NCBI GenBank assembly: GCA_016707445.1
Contig: JADJHR010000002.1
Coordinates: 62,001-126,000 of the forward strand
Source: Rubrivivax sp.
Lineage (GTDB): Bacteria; Pseudomonadota; Gammaproteobacteria; Burkholderiales; Burkholderiaceae_C
Direction of reading: 5' to 3'
DNA: 64,000 nucleotides
The notes below the pieces were generated by a model. It worked only from the letters and a program-made list of their open reading frames with translations. It had not been told where the DNA came from and made no database searches. Of this stretch, positions 26,127-35,141 are shown piece after piece. Position 1 is the first letter of the stretch; the number at the start of each line of letters is the position of its first letter. Position numbers and translations under genes: made by a program.

Positions 26127-28601
26127 ATGGCCACACGCCGCAAACCATCCGCGCCACAGCTGCTGGACGAGGTGCGCATCGCGTCGGTCACCTGCCCTGG
26201 CGGCTGGCCACTGTCGATGCCGCAGACCGTCAGCCGCGAAGCGTTGCATGCCCTGATCGCGCGTGAGGCGATGCGCTGGACCTACGTGCTGCGTTCGCGC
26301 AAGCGCTGGGTCGGCGGCAGCCGGGCGCGCGAACGCAACGAAGAAGAAGCACGCGCCGCGCTGCTGGGCATCGGCATCGGCAAGGCCGAACTGCTGGACC
26401 TGGCGCGCAGCGACCGCATCGTCGTGCGCATCCCCCATGTTCGCGAAACGCTGCACTGGGAGTCGCGCATCTTCCCCTGGGAGTACGTGCTGGCCGCCGC
26501 CACGCGGGACCAACGCATACAGCCCGCCAGCGGCGGCAAGGCGCGGGCGCTGACGGTGATGCGCGAGCTGCAGGTGCAGACGCCGCTGCAACGCCCCCTG
26601 CCCGACCCGAAAACGCTGTTCGCATCGGGGCTTCGTGCCTTCTTCGTCGAATGCCTGCCGTCGGAGCTGCGCGAAAACTGGTCCCTGGGCCACGAACAGG
26701 CTCGCCTGCGTGCGGCGCTGCCTGAGGCCACGCACTGGCAAGTGCTGAGCTATCCCACGCTGGACGAGCTGCGCCAGGCCGTTGCCCGGCACCAACCGCA
26801 ACTGATCCACTTTGCCGGCCTGGACAGCCACCAGGGTCTGCGCGAGCTGCGCACCTGTCTGGGCCCGCGCGCCCTGGTCGACCTGGGGCCGCAGCGTGCG
26901 CCCGTGTCGCCCGCCACCACCACCACCGCCGAAGGTGAAACGGTCCAGTACCTTCCATCGGGTCTGCAATTGGTCGACGATGTGATCGCCGACCGCCGCG
27001 TGATGGTGGACGGGGTCTTGCTGCGCGGGCTGGGGTTGGCCGACAACGAGGAACCGGACGCGCCGTCGGCAGCAATGGTCAGCTACCCCTGCCTGGTGCG
27101 GGCACAAGACCTGGCGCTGGCGCTGGCCGGCACCGGACATACGGCCTTCCTGGTCAGCTTCAACCAATGGAACACGGCAGCCCGGGTGGCGGCGCTGATG
27201 GTGGCCGAACGTGCTGCGCTGGCCGCGGTCGGCTTTCAGGATGCCTTCGACGATGCGCTGGCTGAGTTCGTTCACGCCACGCTGTATGCCGAGTTGCTGG
27301 CCGGCGGCTGGAATCTGCCCGAGGCCTTCAAGCGCACCTGGCTGGCAGTACGCGAACTGCCGCAATCGGTCGACGCCACCGGCATCACGCTGTGGGCCGG
27401 CGCGCCGCTGCTGGGCCAGCCGGCGACGCCCCGTGCCGCGGGCAGCGTGCCGGCGGCAGCCCCGCTGGAGCTGGCGCGCAAACCCCGGGTGCGGGTCGAC
27501 ATCAAGCCCTACGAGGAGCTCAACTACGCAGTGCTGCACAACGCGCAGCCGCTGTTCGAGAAGTTCATTCTCGAATGTGATCTTCCTGGTGACGACGTGC
27601 TGGTCGACGTCGACGTCGCGGTGCACATGGGCACCGAGACCGCACGCTACAAGCGCCAGCTGCCGATGTGCCACAAGCTCGTCGCACTGACGCGCGAGAT
27701 CCACGTGCCGCTGACCGCCGAGGTGGCGCGCAGCGTGCGCGAAGCCATCACCAGCAGCCTCAGCATCGAGGTGCGCCACGGTTCGCAGCTGCTGTACTGC
27801 AATTCGCACCGCCTGCGCCTGCTGCCGGTCGACCAATGGCGCGACAACCGCCGCGACGGCCGCTGGCTGCCCAGCTTCGTGCAGCCGCGGGACCCGGTGG
27901 TCGCGCGCGCGCTCGAGCAGGCCCAGCGCTATGTTCGGGTGCTGCGTGACGACCCCACTGCGGGCTTCGAGGGCTACCAGCTGGCCAACCAGAACGACGA
28001 GGCCAGCCTGCGCGCGGTCGACCGCCAGGTCGAAGCCATCTGGGCCACGCTGCTGCACGACTGGCAGCTGGGCTACATCAATCCGCCGCCCAGCTACAGC
28101 GGCACGCTGGATTCGCAGCGCCTGCGCATGCCGTCCACGGTGCTGGAACACCGTGCCGGCACCTGCATCGACCTGGCGCTGCTGTTTGCGGCCTGTCTGG
28201 AGCTGGTCGACATCTATCCGGTGATCTTCCTGCTCGAAGGGCATGCGCTGCCGGGCTGGTGGCGGCACCCCTCGTTCCGCGACGAATATGCCGAGATGCC
28301 GGCTGACAACTTCGCCGAGATCCTGCCCTTGTCGCAGGACGAGAACACCGTGGCCAATGCGCAGGTGGTGGCCTGGCACACCGGCAAGGCCAGCTGGCCC
28401 GAGGTGCGGCGCTGGATCCGCGAACGCAAGCTGGTGCCCATCGAGACCGTGCGGCTGACCGAGCATTGCGGCTTTGTCGAAGCCATCGAAGCCGGCGTGC
28501 AGGCCTTGTCGGACCGCCGCGATTTCGACTCGATGCTGGACATCATCACCGCGCGGCTGGAACTCGTGACGCCGCTGCCGGTGCGCAAGGAGGCACCATG
28601 A
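26127..28601 (+). CDS. CHAT-like domain fused to an Ig-like and a transglutaminase-like domain
   Basis: This is an 824-residue cytoplasmic protein with no signal or membrane segment. Residues about 150-430 resemble a CHAT (caspase-like) fold: 'LIHFAGLDSHQG' (226-237) aligns with the catalytic-His strand, and 'LAEFVHATLYAELLAGGWNL' with the helix after the Cys. The Cys position itself ('FLVSFNQWN', about 341-349) has no Cys, so peptidase activity looks lost. Residues 450-590 look like a beta-rich Ig-like module. Residues 600-730 look transglutaminase-like, with Cys680 in 'EHRAGTCIDLALL' and His706 in 'LLEGHALPGWW'. From memory, the last two modules resemble the N-terminal part of DUF4011/DUF3320 helicases. 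The ATG at 26127 has GGAG seven bases upstream; the frame is open back to 26088. The stop overlaps the next gene as ATGA. Function is unknown. Confidence 0.75.
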   Translation: MATRRKPSAPQLLDEVRIASVTCPGGWPLSMPQTVSREALHALIAREAMRWTYVLRSRKRWVGGSRARERNEEEARAALLGIGIGKAELLDLARSDRIVVRIPHVRETLHWESRIFPWEYVLAAATRDQRIQPASGGKARALTVMRELQVQTPLQRPLPDPKTLFASGLRAFFVECLPSELRENWSLGHEQARLRAALPEATHWQVLSYPTLDELRQAVARHQPQLIHFAGLDSHQGLRELRTCLGPRALVDLGPQRAPVSPATTTTAEGETVQYLPSGLQLVDDVIADRRVMVDGVLLRGLGLADNEEPDAPSAAMVSYPCLVRAQDLALALAGTGHTAFLVSFNQWNTAARVAALMVAERAALAAVGFQDAFDDALAEFVHATLYAELLAGGWNLPEAFKRTWLAVRELPQSVDATGITLWAGAPLLGQPATPRAAGSVPAAAPLELARKPRVRVDIKPYEELNYAVLHNAQPLFEKFILECDLPGDDVLVDVDVAVHMGTETARYKRQLPMCHKLVALTREIHVPLTAEVARSVREAITSSLSIEVRHGSQLLYCNSHRLRLLPVDQWRDNRRDGRWLPSFVQPRDPVVARALEQAQRYVRVLRDDPTAGFEGYQLANQNDEASLRAVDRQVEAIWATLLHDWQLGYINPPPSYSGTLDSQRLRMPSTVLEHRAGTCIDLALLFAACLELVDIYPVIFLLEGHALPGWWRHPSFRDEYAEMPADNFAEILPLSQDENTVANAQVVAWHTGKASWPEVRRWIRERKLVPIETVRLTEHCGFVEAIEAGVQALSDRRDFDSMLDIITARLELVTPLPVRKEAP

Positions 28602-29914
28602 CCGACAGCAGCCTGTGGGCCGAGGTGGGCCGCGCTGTGGCGCCGGCGCTGCCGGCGGTGACCGAGCCGCAGTCGCCGTTGCAGCAGCGGCGCCGCCGCG
28701 GCTTTCCGGTCGCCATGGACGACGGCCGCGAAGCCGTCGAACTGGTGCGCGACGACGGCGTGCTGCGCTGGGTCTACCGCCCGCCGGTGCAGGAACTGCA
28801 CCAGGGGCGGCGTGCCTGGCGGTCGCTGGGTGTGGACGCGCGCGACGTGGTGCAGCGGTTCGAGTACCCGCCGCTGGGCCGCAATCAGATTACCAGCGCG
28901 CTGGTCGCGCTGGACCTGCAGCTCAACCCGAACCGCGGACTGCGGCGCTGGGTGGGGGGTGCCTGGCAGCCGGTCGGCGCGCAAGATCTGGCCACGATCC
29001 AGGGCCGTGTGCTGCTGCTGGTGCATGGCACTTTCAGCCGCAGCGAGATGTACGACACCGAGCTGCAGGCCACCCCGCAAGGCCGGCAGTTGTTCGACCG
29101 CATCAGCGCTGCGGCGCCCGACCCCTACGCGGCGCTGCTGGCGTTCGACCACGCCACGCTGTCGATGGCGCCCTGGCTGAACGCACTCGACCTGAACCAG
29201 GCGCTGGCACCGCTGCGCTCGCGCATCGATGTCGTCTGCCACAGCCGCGGCGGGCTGGTGCTGGGCTGGGCGCTGAAGCTGGCGCCGCTGCCGGTCGACC
29301 AGGTGGTGTTCGTCGGTTCGCCCCTGATGGGCACCAGCCTGGCGTCACCCTACCGGCTGCGCGAGGCGCTGGACTTTCTGGCCAATGTGGCCGATGCGAT
29401 CAGTGTGCTGTCGCGTGGCGCCGCGCTGGTCTTTCCACCCGCGATGCCGCTGGCCATGGGCGCGGCCGGACTGGCCAAGGTGCTGGGCAAGGTGCTGAAC
29501 CTCGGGGCCTCGCTGCCGGTGGCCGACGCGGTGGTCGGTCTGGTGCCGGGACTGATGTCACAAAGCCGGGTCGACAACAACCTGGAACTCGAGCGCCTGT
29601 TCCCTTTGCCGACGCAGGCGCGGCTGTCGGGCGTCGGCGTGGTCTTCAAGCCCGACGAGGTGCAGCAGCCGATGTGGAAGTTCTGGAACCGTTTCAGCAA
29701 CCTGGCCGACCAGGCCAAGTACTACGGCGCCGAACTGATCTTCCGCCAGCCCAACGACCTGGTGGTCGACACCGATTCGATGAACCAGCTTGGCCACGTC
29801 GCCCGCATTCCGGGGACCGACTGGAAGTTTCTGGGCGAGGGCGGTGGCACCCACCATTGCAGCTACTTTCGCAACGCCGATGCGATTGCCTTTCTCGAAC
29901 AGCGACTGCGGTGA
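28598..29914 (+). CDS. Alpha/beta hydrolase (lipase/esterase-like) coupled to the CHAT-like gene
   Basis: This 438-residue protein has no signal peptide. The core is an alpha/beta hydrolase: oxyanion segment 'LLLVHGTFSRSEMYDTEL' (about 140-157), nucleophile elbow 'CHSRGGLVLGWAL' with Ser216, 'GSPLMGTSLASP' after it, and a probable catalytic His in 'GGTHHCSYF' near the C terminus. The 130 residues before the core are unassigned. A hydrophobic stretch around 265-345 ('FLANVADAISVL', 'LVFPPAMPLAMGAAGLAKVL') could be a lid or a membrane-interacting region. The ATG overlaps the CHAT-like gene stop, with a strong AAGGAGG seven bases upstream, so the two are made together. Lipid hydrolysis is inferred from fold only. 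Confidence 0.82.
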   Translation: MTDSSLWAEVGRAVAPALPAVTEPQSPLQQRRRRGFPVAMDDGREAVELVRDDGVLRWVYRPPVQELHQGRRAWRSLGVDARDVVQRFEYPPLGRNQITSALVALDLQLNPNRGLRRWVGGAWQPVGAQDLATIQGRVLLLVHGTFSRSEMYDTELQATPQGRQLFDRISAAAPDPYAALLAFDHATLSMAPWLNALDLNQALAPLRSRIDVVCHSRGGLVLGWALKLAPLPVDQVVFVGSPLMGTSLASPYRLREALDFLANVADAISVLSRGAALVFPPAMPLAMGAAGLAKVLGKVLNLGASLPVADAVVGLVPGLMSQSRVDNNLELERLFPLPTQARLSGVGVVFKPDEVQQPMWKFWNRFSNLADQAKYYGAELIFRQPNDLVVDTDSMNQLGHVARIPGTDWKFLGEGGGTHHCSYFRNADAIAFLEQRLR

Positions 29915-30116
29915 GCGCTTCGTTTCAGGCAGCCCGGCGTTGTGCGCCGTCGGCCGCGGGTTCGACGAATCCAATGACCCCTTGATGCGCCAACCTGCCC
30001 TGAAGCTCCAGGCGATGACGATCAGCAGTGGCAGTCGGAATGCCGAGGTTGTTTGGCATGAAGCGGAGCTTCCAGCCGGCCCGATGAACGGGAGGCCCTC
30101 ATGGGGCCTCTTGAGC

Positions 30117-31049
30117 TCAGTCACACCAGCGGCGCGCAGCGGCTCGTTGGATGCCCAGCGCCGGCGAATACCGCGCCAGCAGGGTGCGAATCTCGGGCAG
30201 CGCCTTGCGCACGGCAGCGTCGCCCGCTGCCATCAGCGCCACTCGGTTGTGCATGTTGAACTCGGTGGCCGCTGGAAAGGCCGGACGGATCACCAGGTCG
30301 GCCTCCTGTGTCTCTTGCGACGCCAGCGAGTGCGCCATCACGAGACTGATCTGGAACAGACGGTCGACGATGCCGTCGAGCTTCGATTCGCTGGGCGGGT
30401 AGGTCACGTCGACGGCAATCACACGCTCAGCGCCGAGCGCACGAGCGACCCGCACCGGCACCGGACTGGTCAGGGCGCCATCCGCATAGGTGCGGCCTGC
30501 GATCGGGGTCGCGGCAAACAACCCCGGTAGCCCGGTCGAGGCCTGGACCGCCAAGGCCGCGCCGCCTGCGTTGAAGACATTCATGCAGCCGGACTGCAAG
30601 TCGGTCACGACCGCGGCAAAGGCGATGGGGAACTGTTCGATGCGCTGACGCCTGAGGTTCAGCTGGACAAATTGATAGACGTTCTGCTTTGGCCGGTCCG
30701 CTGCAGGGTTCATCCAATCCTTGCCGAAGTCGAAGTCGTCTGCCCCGACGAGAAGCCCGATCTCTGCCCCGCTCGCGCCCGAGGCGTTGATCGCGCCCAC
30801 CAAAGCCCCGACGCTGGAGCCCACGATCAGGTCGGGCCGGATGCCTGCACGCTCCAGAGCGCGCAGCACGCCGACATGGGCGAGGCCGCGCAACGCACCA
30901 CTGGACAGCACCAGCGCCAACCGCACGGGTGCGGCCACCGGCGCCAGGAAGGGTTCTTCGCCAGGGGTTGGCAGCGTCGCCGGCTGCTCCGCGCAGGCCA
31001 GCAAGGCGGCAACGGCCAGCAGCACAGGCCAGCGGCGCGGCGGACTCAC
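30117..31049 (-). CDS. Patatin-like phospholipase lipoprotein (RssA-like)
   Basis: The protein has 310 residues. The signal peptide ends in lipobox LLAC with Cys19, so the protein should be lipid-anchored. The patatin domain shows an oxyanion loop 'SSGALRGLAHVG' (49-60), nucleophile GSSVG with Ser79, and catalytic Asp in 'YADGALTSP' (D190). It belongs to the RssA/YchK-like bacterial patatins and should cleave acyl esters of phospholipids. It converges with the CHAT-like/hydrolase pair across 202 bases in which I see no gene, and is followed on its own strand (upstream) by an orphan lipoprotein gene. Confidence 0.92.
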   Translation of the reverse strand: MSPPRRWPVLLAVAALLACAEQPATLPTPGEEPFLAPVAAPVRLALVLSSGALRGLAHVGVLRALERAGIRPDLIVGSSVGALVGAINASGASGAEIGLLVGADDFDFGKDWMNPAADRPKQNVYQFVQLNLRRQRIEQFPIAFAAVVTDLQSGCMNVFNAGGAALAVQASTGLPGLFAATPIAGRTYADGALTSPVPVRVARALGAERVIAVDVTYPPSESKLDGIVDRLFQISLVMAHSLASQETQEADLVIRPAFPAATEFNMHNRVALMAAGDAAVRKALPEIRTLLARYSPALGIQRAAARRWCD

Positions 31050-31149
31050 GATGGGCCTCGTCGTGAGGGGGCGTTCATCACGGCCGCCGCCTGAGTCGAA
31101 ACGTCACGATGGGTGTTGTGGCGACCCACACAGCGCATCACCGCAGCCC

Positions 31150-31839
31150 TTATGGCGTGACGAGGAAGACCTGGCTCATGCCGGCATCGGCCAGTTGATT
31201 GACGACCTTGGCCGCCAATCGCTGATCGACCGCCGTCACCAGCACGGGCGCACTGGCTGGCAGACTCTTCGCAGCCTGCACGCCGTAGGTCACCCCCAGC
31301 GCCAGGCCGATAGCTTCGTCGCCGCAACAGTCGACGGCGATCCAGACCACATCGCCTCGCAATCGTTGATCGAGTTCATCGGCGTCCGCCGCGCTCATGG
31401 CGCGCACGAAGACACCCAGGCGTTTGGTGCTGCCTGAGTGGTAGGTCCGCAGCTGCTCGGCCGCTTGCAGGGCCCGGTCGACCGCGTTGGCGTTCGGGAC
31501 TTCGATCACCACGGTTTGGGTGCTTGCGATCAGCTCCTCGTGTGCGAGCTGCGCGCGCGTGGCGTAGCGCTGACCGCTCCATGCTGCAGCGGGATCAGCG
31601 GGTCGGTCTTCGGGCGCGGTGGGCAGCGGCTGGCCGGAGGCGTCCCACAGGTCGGGCGGCACCGCTCCCGCTGCTTGCGCGCTGCGCGCCGACGGGGCAG
31701 CGCCTTCAAGCGCGTCGGCGGTGTCCTGTCCGGCGCCGCCGCAGGCGCTGAGCAGCGTAGCCGCGGCGACACCAGCGACGTGGAAAAGGAAAACGCGCAC
31801 AGCCCGCGCGACCGGATTGCGAGACAGGATGGATGTCAT
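31150..31839 (-). CDS. Lipoprotein of unknown function
   Basis: The protein has 229 residues. A positively charged N terminus and hydrophobic stretch end in LLSAC with Cys33, a clear lipoprotein signal. The mature part starts with a low-complexity Gly/Ala segment, then a globular region with 'TVVIEVPNANAVDRALQAAE', 'RLGVFVRAMSAADADELDQR' and 'VWIAVDCCGDEAIGLALGVT'. I do not recognise the fold. The ATG at 31839 has AAGGAAA upstream. It precedes the patatin lipoprotein on the same strand and is divergent from a two-component system, so it may be part of a surface-sensing or stress unit. Confidence 0.7.
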   Translation of the reverse strand: MTSILSRNPVARAVRVFLFHVAGVAAATLLSACGGAGQDTADALEGAAPSARSAQAAGAVPPDLWDASGQPLPTAPEDRPADPAAAWSGQRYATRAQLAHEELIASTQTVVIEVPNANAVDRALQAAEQLRTYHSGSTKRLGVFVRAMSAADADELDQRLRGDVVWIAVDCCGDEAIGLALGVTYGVQAAKSLPASAPVLVTAVDQRLAAKVVNQLADAGMSQVFLVTP

Positions 31840-32081
31840 CACGGTTTCCTTCGTTGAACCAAGGGGGCCGAGTTGTCGGGGCAAAGCCAGTCTGCCGAGT
31901 GCAGCCGTTTCGTGCGATCCCGTGTCGGCGTTTGTGCGTACCGCGTTGGCGGTACGTCGCCCCTGGCACGGCGCTGATCGGGGAAATGACACGCCCAGGC
32001 AGCGCTCTGCAGTACCGCTTGTGCGGTATCCCGCGCCACAACCGCGATGCGACAATGGACCGGCTAACGCATGAAGGGCTT

Positions 32082-32744
32082 ATGGCCACCAGCGTGCTGA
32101 TCGTCGAGGACGAACCCGAGTTCCTGCGTCGCTTTTCTGAAGCGGTGCTGGCCGATACCGGGCTGCACCTGCTGGCCGCAGTCTCAACCGGGCGGGCCGG
32201 ACGCGCGATGCTCGACGCGCAGCCGCCCGACGTCATGCTGATCGACCTGGGCCTGCCCGACATGGACGGCGTCGAGTTGATCCGCCATGCGGCGCACCAC
32301 CACCCCGGCTGCGACGTGCTCGTGGTCACGATGTTCGCCGATGACCTGCACTTGTTGTCGAGCATCGAGGCGGGCGCCACCGGCTACCTCCTGAAAGATG
32401 CGGGCGGTCGGCGCATTGCCGGCGCCATCCACGAACTGCGCGCGGGCGGCTCGCCCATCAGTCCCAGCATCGCGCGTCGGGTACTTGAGCGTTTTCGCGT
32501 CGCAACGGCTCCGTTGCCTGCAGCCACTCCCCCCGTGCTGGCAGCCAACGCCTCGCCTATGTCCGAGCGCGAAAGCGAAATCTTGCGCCTCGTGAGCAAG
32601 GGTTTCAGTTTCGACACGGTGGGCGAGCTGCTTGGCATTTCGCCGCACACCGTGGTCACGCACGTGAAGAAGATCTATCGCAAGCTTGCCGTGCACTCGC
32701 GTGGTGAGGCCGTGCACGAAGCCAGGCAGATGGGTTTGCTTTGA
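32082..32744 (+). CDS. NarL/FixJ-family response regulator
   Basis: The protein has 220 residues. The receiver domain has acidic residues 'VEDEP', phospho-acceptor Asp55 in 'VMLIDLGLPDMDG' and Lys105 in 'GYLLKDAGG'. The C-terminal LuxR-type helix-turn-helix reads 'MSERESEILRLVSKGFSFDT' and 'VGELLGISPHTVVTHVKKIY'. The ATG at 32082 is chosen; another in-frame ATG lies at 32055. The stop overlaps the kinase start as TTGA, so regulator and kinase are coupled. Confidence 0.93.
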   Translation: MATSVLIVEDEPEFLRRFSEAVLADTGLHLLAAVSTGRAGRAMLDAQPPDVMLIDLGLPDMDGVELIRHAAHHHPGCDVLVVTMFADDLHLLSSIEAGATGYLLKDAGGRRIAGAIHELRAGGSPISPSIARRVLERFRVATAPLPAATPPVLAANASPMSERESEILRLVSKGFSFDTVGELLGISPHTVVTHVKKIYRKLAVHSRGEAVHEARQMGLL

Positions 32745-34588
32745 CGATCCTCGGGCGGCAAGCCGCGCGCCTGCTGCTCGGCATGCTTGCGCTGCTGGGC
32801 CCAGTCAACGCCGCGGCGGTGACGATCGAGCCGCGTCAGGTGTCGGTGCTGATCGGCTCAGACAGTGCACCACCCGGTGTGGCAGACGCTCGCTGGCAGC
32901 CGACCTCGCTGCCCGACGTGCGGACTGCCGACGTCGTGTGGTACCGCGTCGAGTTCGACATCGCGGCGGCGATCGCCACTGAGTACTGGGTGTTGTACCT
33001 GCCGTATCTCTACGGCGGTGGCCGGATCTGGCTGAACGGCGAGCCGCTGGCGGCAGTACCGGAGTCGAGCCAGGTCCTGCGCGTGCGCAGGGAGCGTCCG
33101 CTGCTGCTGTCGCTGCCAGCCAGCATGCTGCATGCCGGCAAGAAGAACGTTCTGCATCTGCGAGCGGTGCCGGCCTACACCCATCGAGGGACGGGTGCGC
33201 CGCGTTTGGTGGTGGGCACGCAGGACGAAGTGCAGCCGAAGTTCGAACGCCGCTTGTTCTTCATGCGCACGCTGCCGCTGGTCACCCTTGTCATGGCGAG
33301 TGTGGTCGGTCTGCTGGTCATCTTCGTCTGGCTGCGCCGGCGCCAGGAGGTGCTGTACGGCCTGTTCGGGCTGGCGGCGGTGTTGTGGGCGGCGCGCACG
33401 ACGAACCTGCTTGTCGATGCCCTCCCGGCCTCTGTATGGCCCGCCTGGCGCCTTCTCTATCACGCCACGAACGGCGGCTTCGTCATCTGCATGGCCTTGT
33501 TCGCTCTCAGCCTGGCCGGCTGGTTGCGGCCGGGCGTCGCGCGCGCGCTCGCGGCTTACGCCGTGCTTGGCCCTGTGCTGTACTTGGCGGCTGGAGCGCA
33601 AGCGGAGAACCTCGTTGCCCGCTGGTGGACCGCCGGCCTGATACCGATCGGTTTATCGATCGTGGTGGTCTCGGTCGCGGCGGCCTGGCGCCAGCGCACG
33701 CCGGGTACGGTGGTGATCGCGCTTGCCATGTCGTTCGCCGTCGGCGCCGGTGCTCACGATTACTTCATCGCCTGGAACGCGCCGAGGATCGAGGCGCTGT
33801 CGGGCTGGATCGGCCACCGCATCTTCTTGCTGCACTACGGCGCGAACCTGCTCCTTGTGGTGATGGGCGTCTTGCTGACGCTGCGTTTCGTGAGTTCCCT
33901 GCACGAAGCCGAAGGCGCCAGGCACACGCTGGAAGCCCGGGTGGCCGAGCGGGAGAGCGAGATCGCCGCAAGCTACCAACGCATCGCTGTGTTGCAGCAG
34001 CGCCAGGCTGCCACCGACGAGCGCCATCGCATCATGCAGGACTTGCACGACGGCCTCGGCTCGCAGCTTTTCACGTCACTCTTGCGTGCTGAACGAGGTG
34101 CGCTCGACCACAAGGCCATGGTCGACACACTGCGCAGTTCAATCGACGAGATGCGCTTGGCAATCGACGCGCTGGCCTCTGACGAGCAGGACTTCCGCAC
34201 CGCGTTCGGCAACTTCTGCTTCCGCTGGGAGGTGCGGCTGCGGGAGGCGGGGGTCATACCCAGCTGGGTCATCGACCTTCCCGACGCGGTGCCCGTGGTC
34301 CCCGCGCACGATGCACTGCAACTGCTGCGGATCGCGCAGGAAGCGTTGACCAACGTGCTCAAGCACGCACGCGCCATGCGCGTGCGAGTGAGCTTGATTC
34401 ATGACGCCGGGCGCCTCGTGCTCGAAGTCGAGGACGATGGTTGCGGTAGCGCCGCGCCCGTCTCCAGCGGCGGGCGTGGGCAGGCCAACATGCGCGCGCG
34501 CGCCCTGCGGCTGGGGGCGGACCTCGACATCGCCGCGATAGCGCACGGCCTGCGCGTCCGACTCGTGCTGCCGCTGGCCCCAGGCTGA
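32741..34588 (+). CDS. 7TMR-DISM-like sensor histidine kinase, HisKA_3 type
   Basis: The protein has 615 residues. It has a signal peptide, then an extracytoplasmic beta-sandwich domain of about 140 residues ('WYRVEFDI', 'GGGRIWLNGEPL'), seven or eight hydrophobic segments (about 175-385), a short coiled coil, the dimerisation/phosphoacceptor motif 'RHRIMQDLHDGLGSQL' with His436, and a HATPase domain ('QEALTNVLKHARA', 'VEDDGCG'). The layout matches 7TMR-DISM receptors feeding a NarL-type regulator, here the gene upstream. The start is TTG at 32741, overlapping the regulator stop. The ligand is unknown. Confidence 0.92.
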   Translation: MTILGRQAARLLLGMLALLGPVNAAAVTIEPRQVSVLIGSDSAPPGVADARWQPTSLPDVRTADVVWYRVEFDIAAAIATEYWVLYLPYLYGGGRIWLNGEPLAAVPESSQVLRVRRERPLLLSLPASMLHAGKKNVLHLRAVPAYTHRGTGAPRLVVGTQDEVQPKFERRLFFMRTLPLVTLVMASVVGLLVIFVWLRRRQEVLYGLFGLAAVLWAARTTNLLVDALPASVWPAWRLLYHATNGGFVICMALFALSLAGWLRPGVARALAAYAVLGPVLYLAAGAQAENLVARWWTAGLIPIGLSIVVVSVAAAWRQRTPGTVVIALAMSFAVGAGAHDYFIAWNAPRIEALSGWIGHRIFLLHYGANLLLVVMGVLLTLRFVSSLHEAEGARHTLEARVAERESEIAASYQRIAVLQQRQAATDERHRIMQDLHDGLGSQLFTSLLRAERGALDHKAMVDTLRSSIDEMRLAIDALASDEQDFRTAFGNFCFRWEVRLREAGVIPSWVIDLPDAVPVVPAHDALQLLRIAQEALTNVLKHARAMRVRVSLIHDAGRLVLEVEDDGCGSAAPVSSGGRGQANMRARALRLGADLDIAAIAHGLRVRLVLPLAPG

Positions 34589-34789
34589 GTGCCGGCCATG
34601 CTCACCTCTACCCCGAAAAGTTCTGGCGCACGCGCATAGGAGTTTGAAACGCCCTCCACAACGCCCAAGGCGAGCGCGGGATCGGCCTGTGGTGGCGCCG
34701 TGGTGGCGATCGGCCCAACGCGGCGACCACAGCATGATGGGTGCGCCCTGAACGCCAGCCGTGTCGATGAGCTCGCGCCGTACCGCTTC

Positions 34790-35113
34790 GGCGCGCCCTT
34801 GGAGCAGGCGAACCAGATCCGCTTCGCCCATCGGCGGTTCGACGATCAGACGATCGAGCAGGCCGCGCCATTCGAAGTCGAGCTGCAGTTGTCTGAAGCC
34901 CAGCATCCTCTGGCCTCCGGCATTGTGCAAAGCCAGGTTGTCCGCCTCGAGCTCGAAGGACGGTGGGTCGAAACGGATCGCGGCCACTTCAAGCTGCGGC
35001 CCCAGCATGTCGCCCGCCTGTTTTTCGAGTTGCCACTGCGGCAGCGAAATCGGCCGGACTCTTGCAGGCTCGTCGGCAGGCACCTCAAGATCGTGCGCCT
35101 CACCGTGGTTCAA
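34790..35113 (-). pseudogene. Remnant of a DUF748 (AsmA-like) gene
   Basis: The minus strand encodes 'VRPISLPQWQLEKQAGDMLG', then 'AAIRFDPPSFELEADNLALH' and 'GFRQLQLDFEWRGLLDRLIV'. This resembles the first about 100 residues of DUF748/AsmA-like envelope proteins, which are usually near 1000 residues or longer. Past about 34800 the similarity ends although the frame stays open, and no signal/membrane anchor is encoded in front. I read it as a truncated relic. It lies in a 553-base gap between the kinase and an ABC-2 permease; I see no other gene there. Confidence 0.5.
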
Positions 35114-35141
35114 CGCATCGGGACGGCCTAGCGTGGACAGC

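Noticed and set aside
25149..28466. 1105-codon minus-strand open frame opposite the pcm and CHAT-like genes
   Set aside because: It has shadow composition (Arg, Gln, His, Val) and crosses several real genes; no ribosome site or motif was seen.
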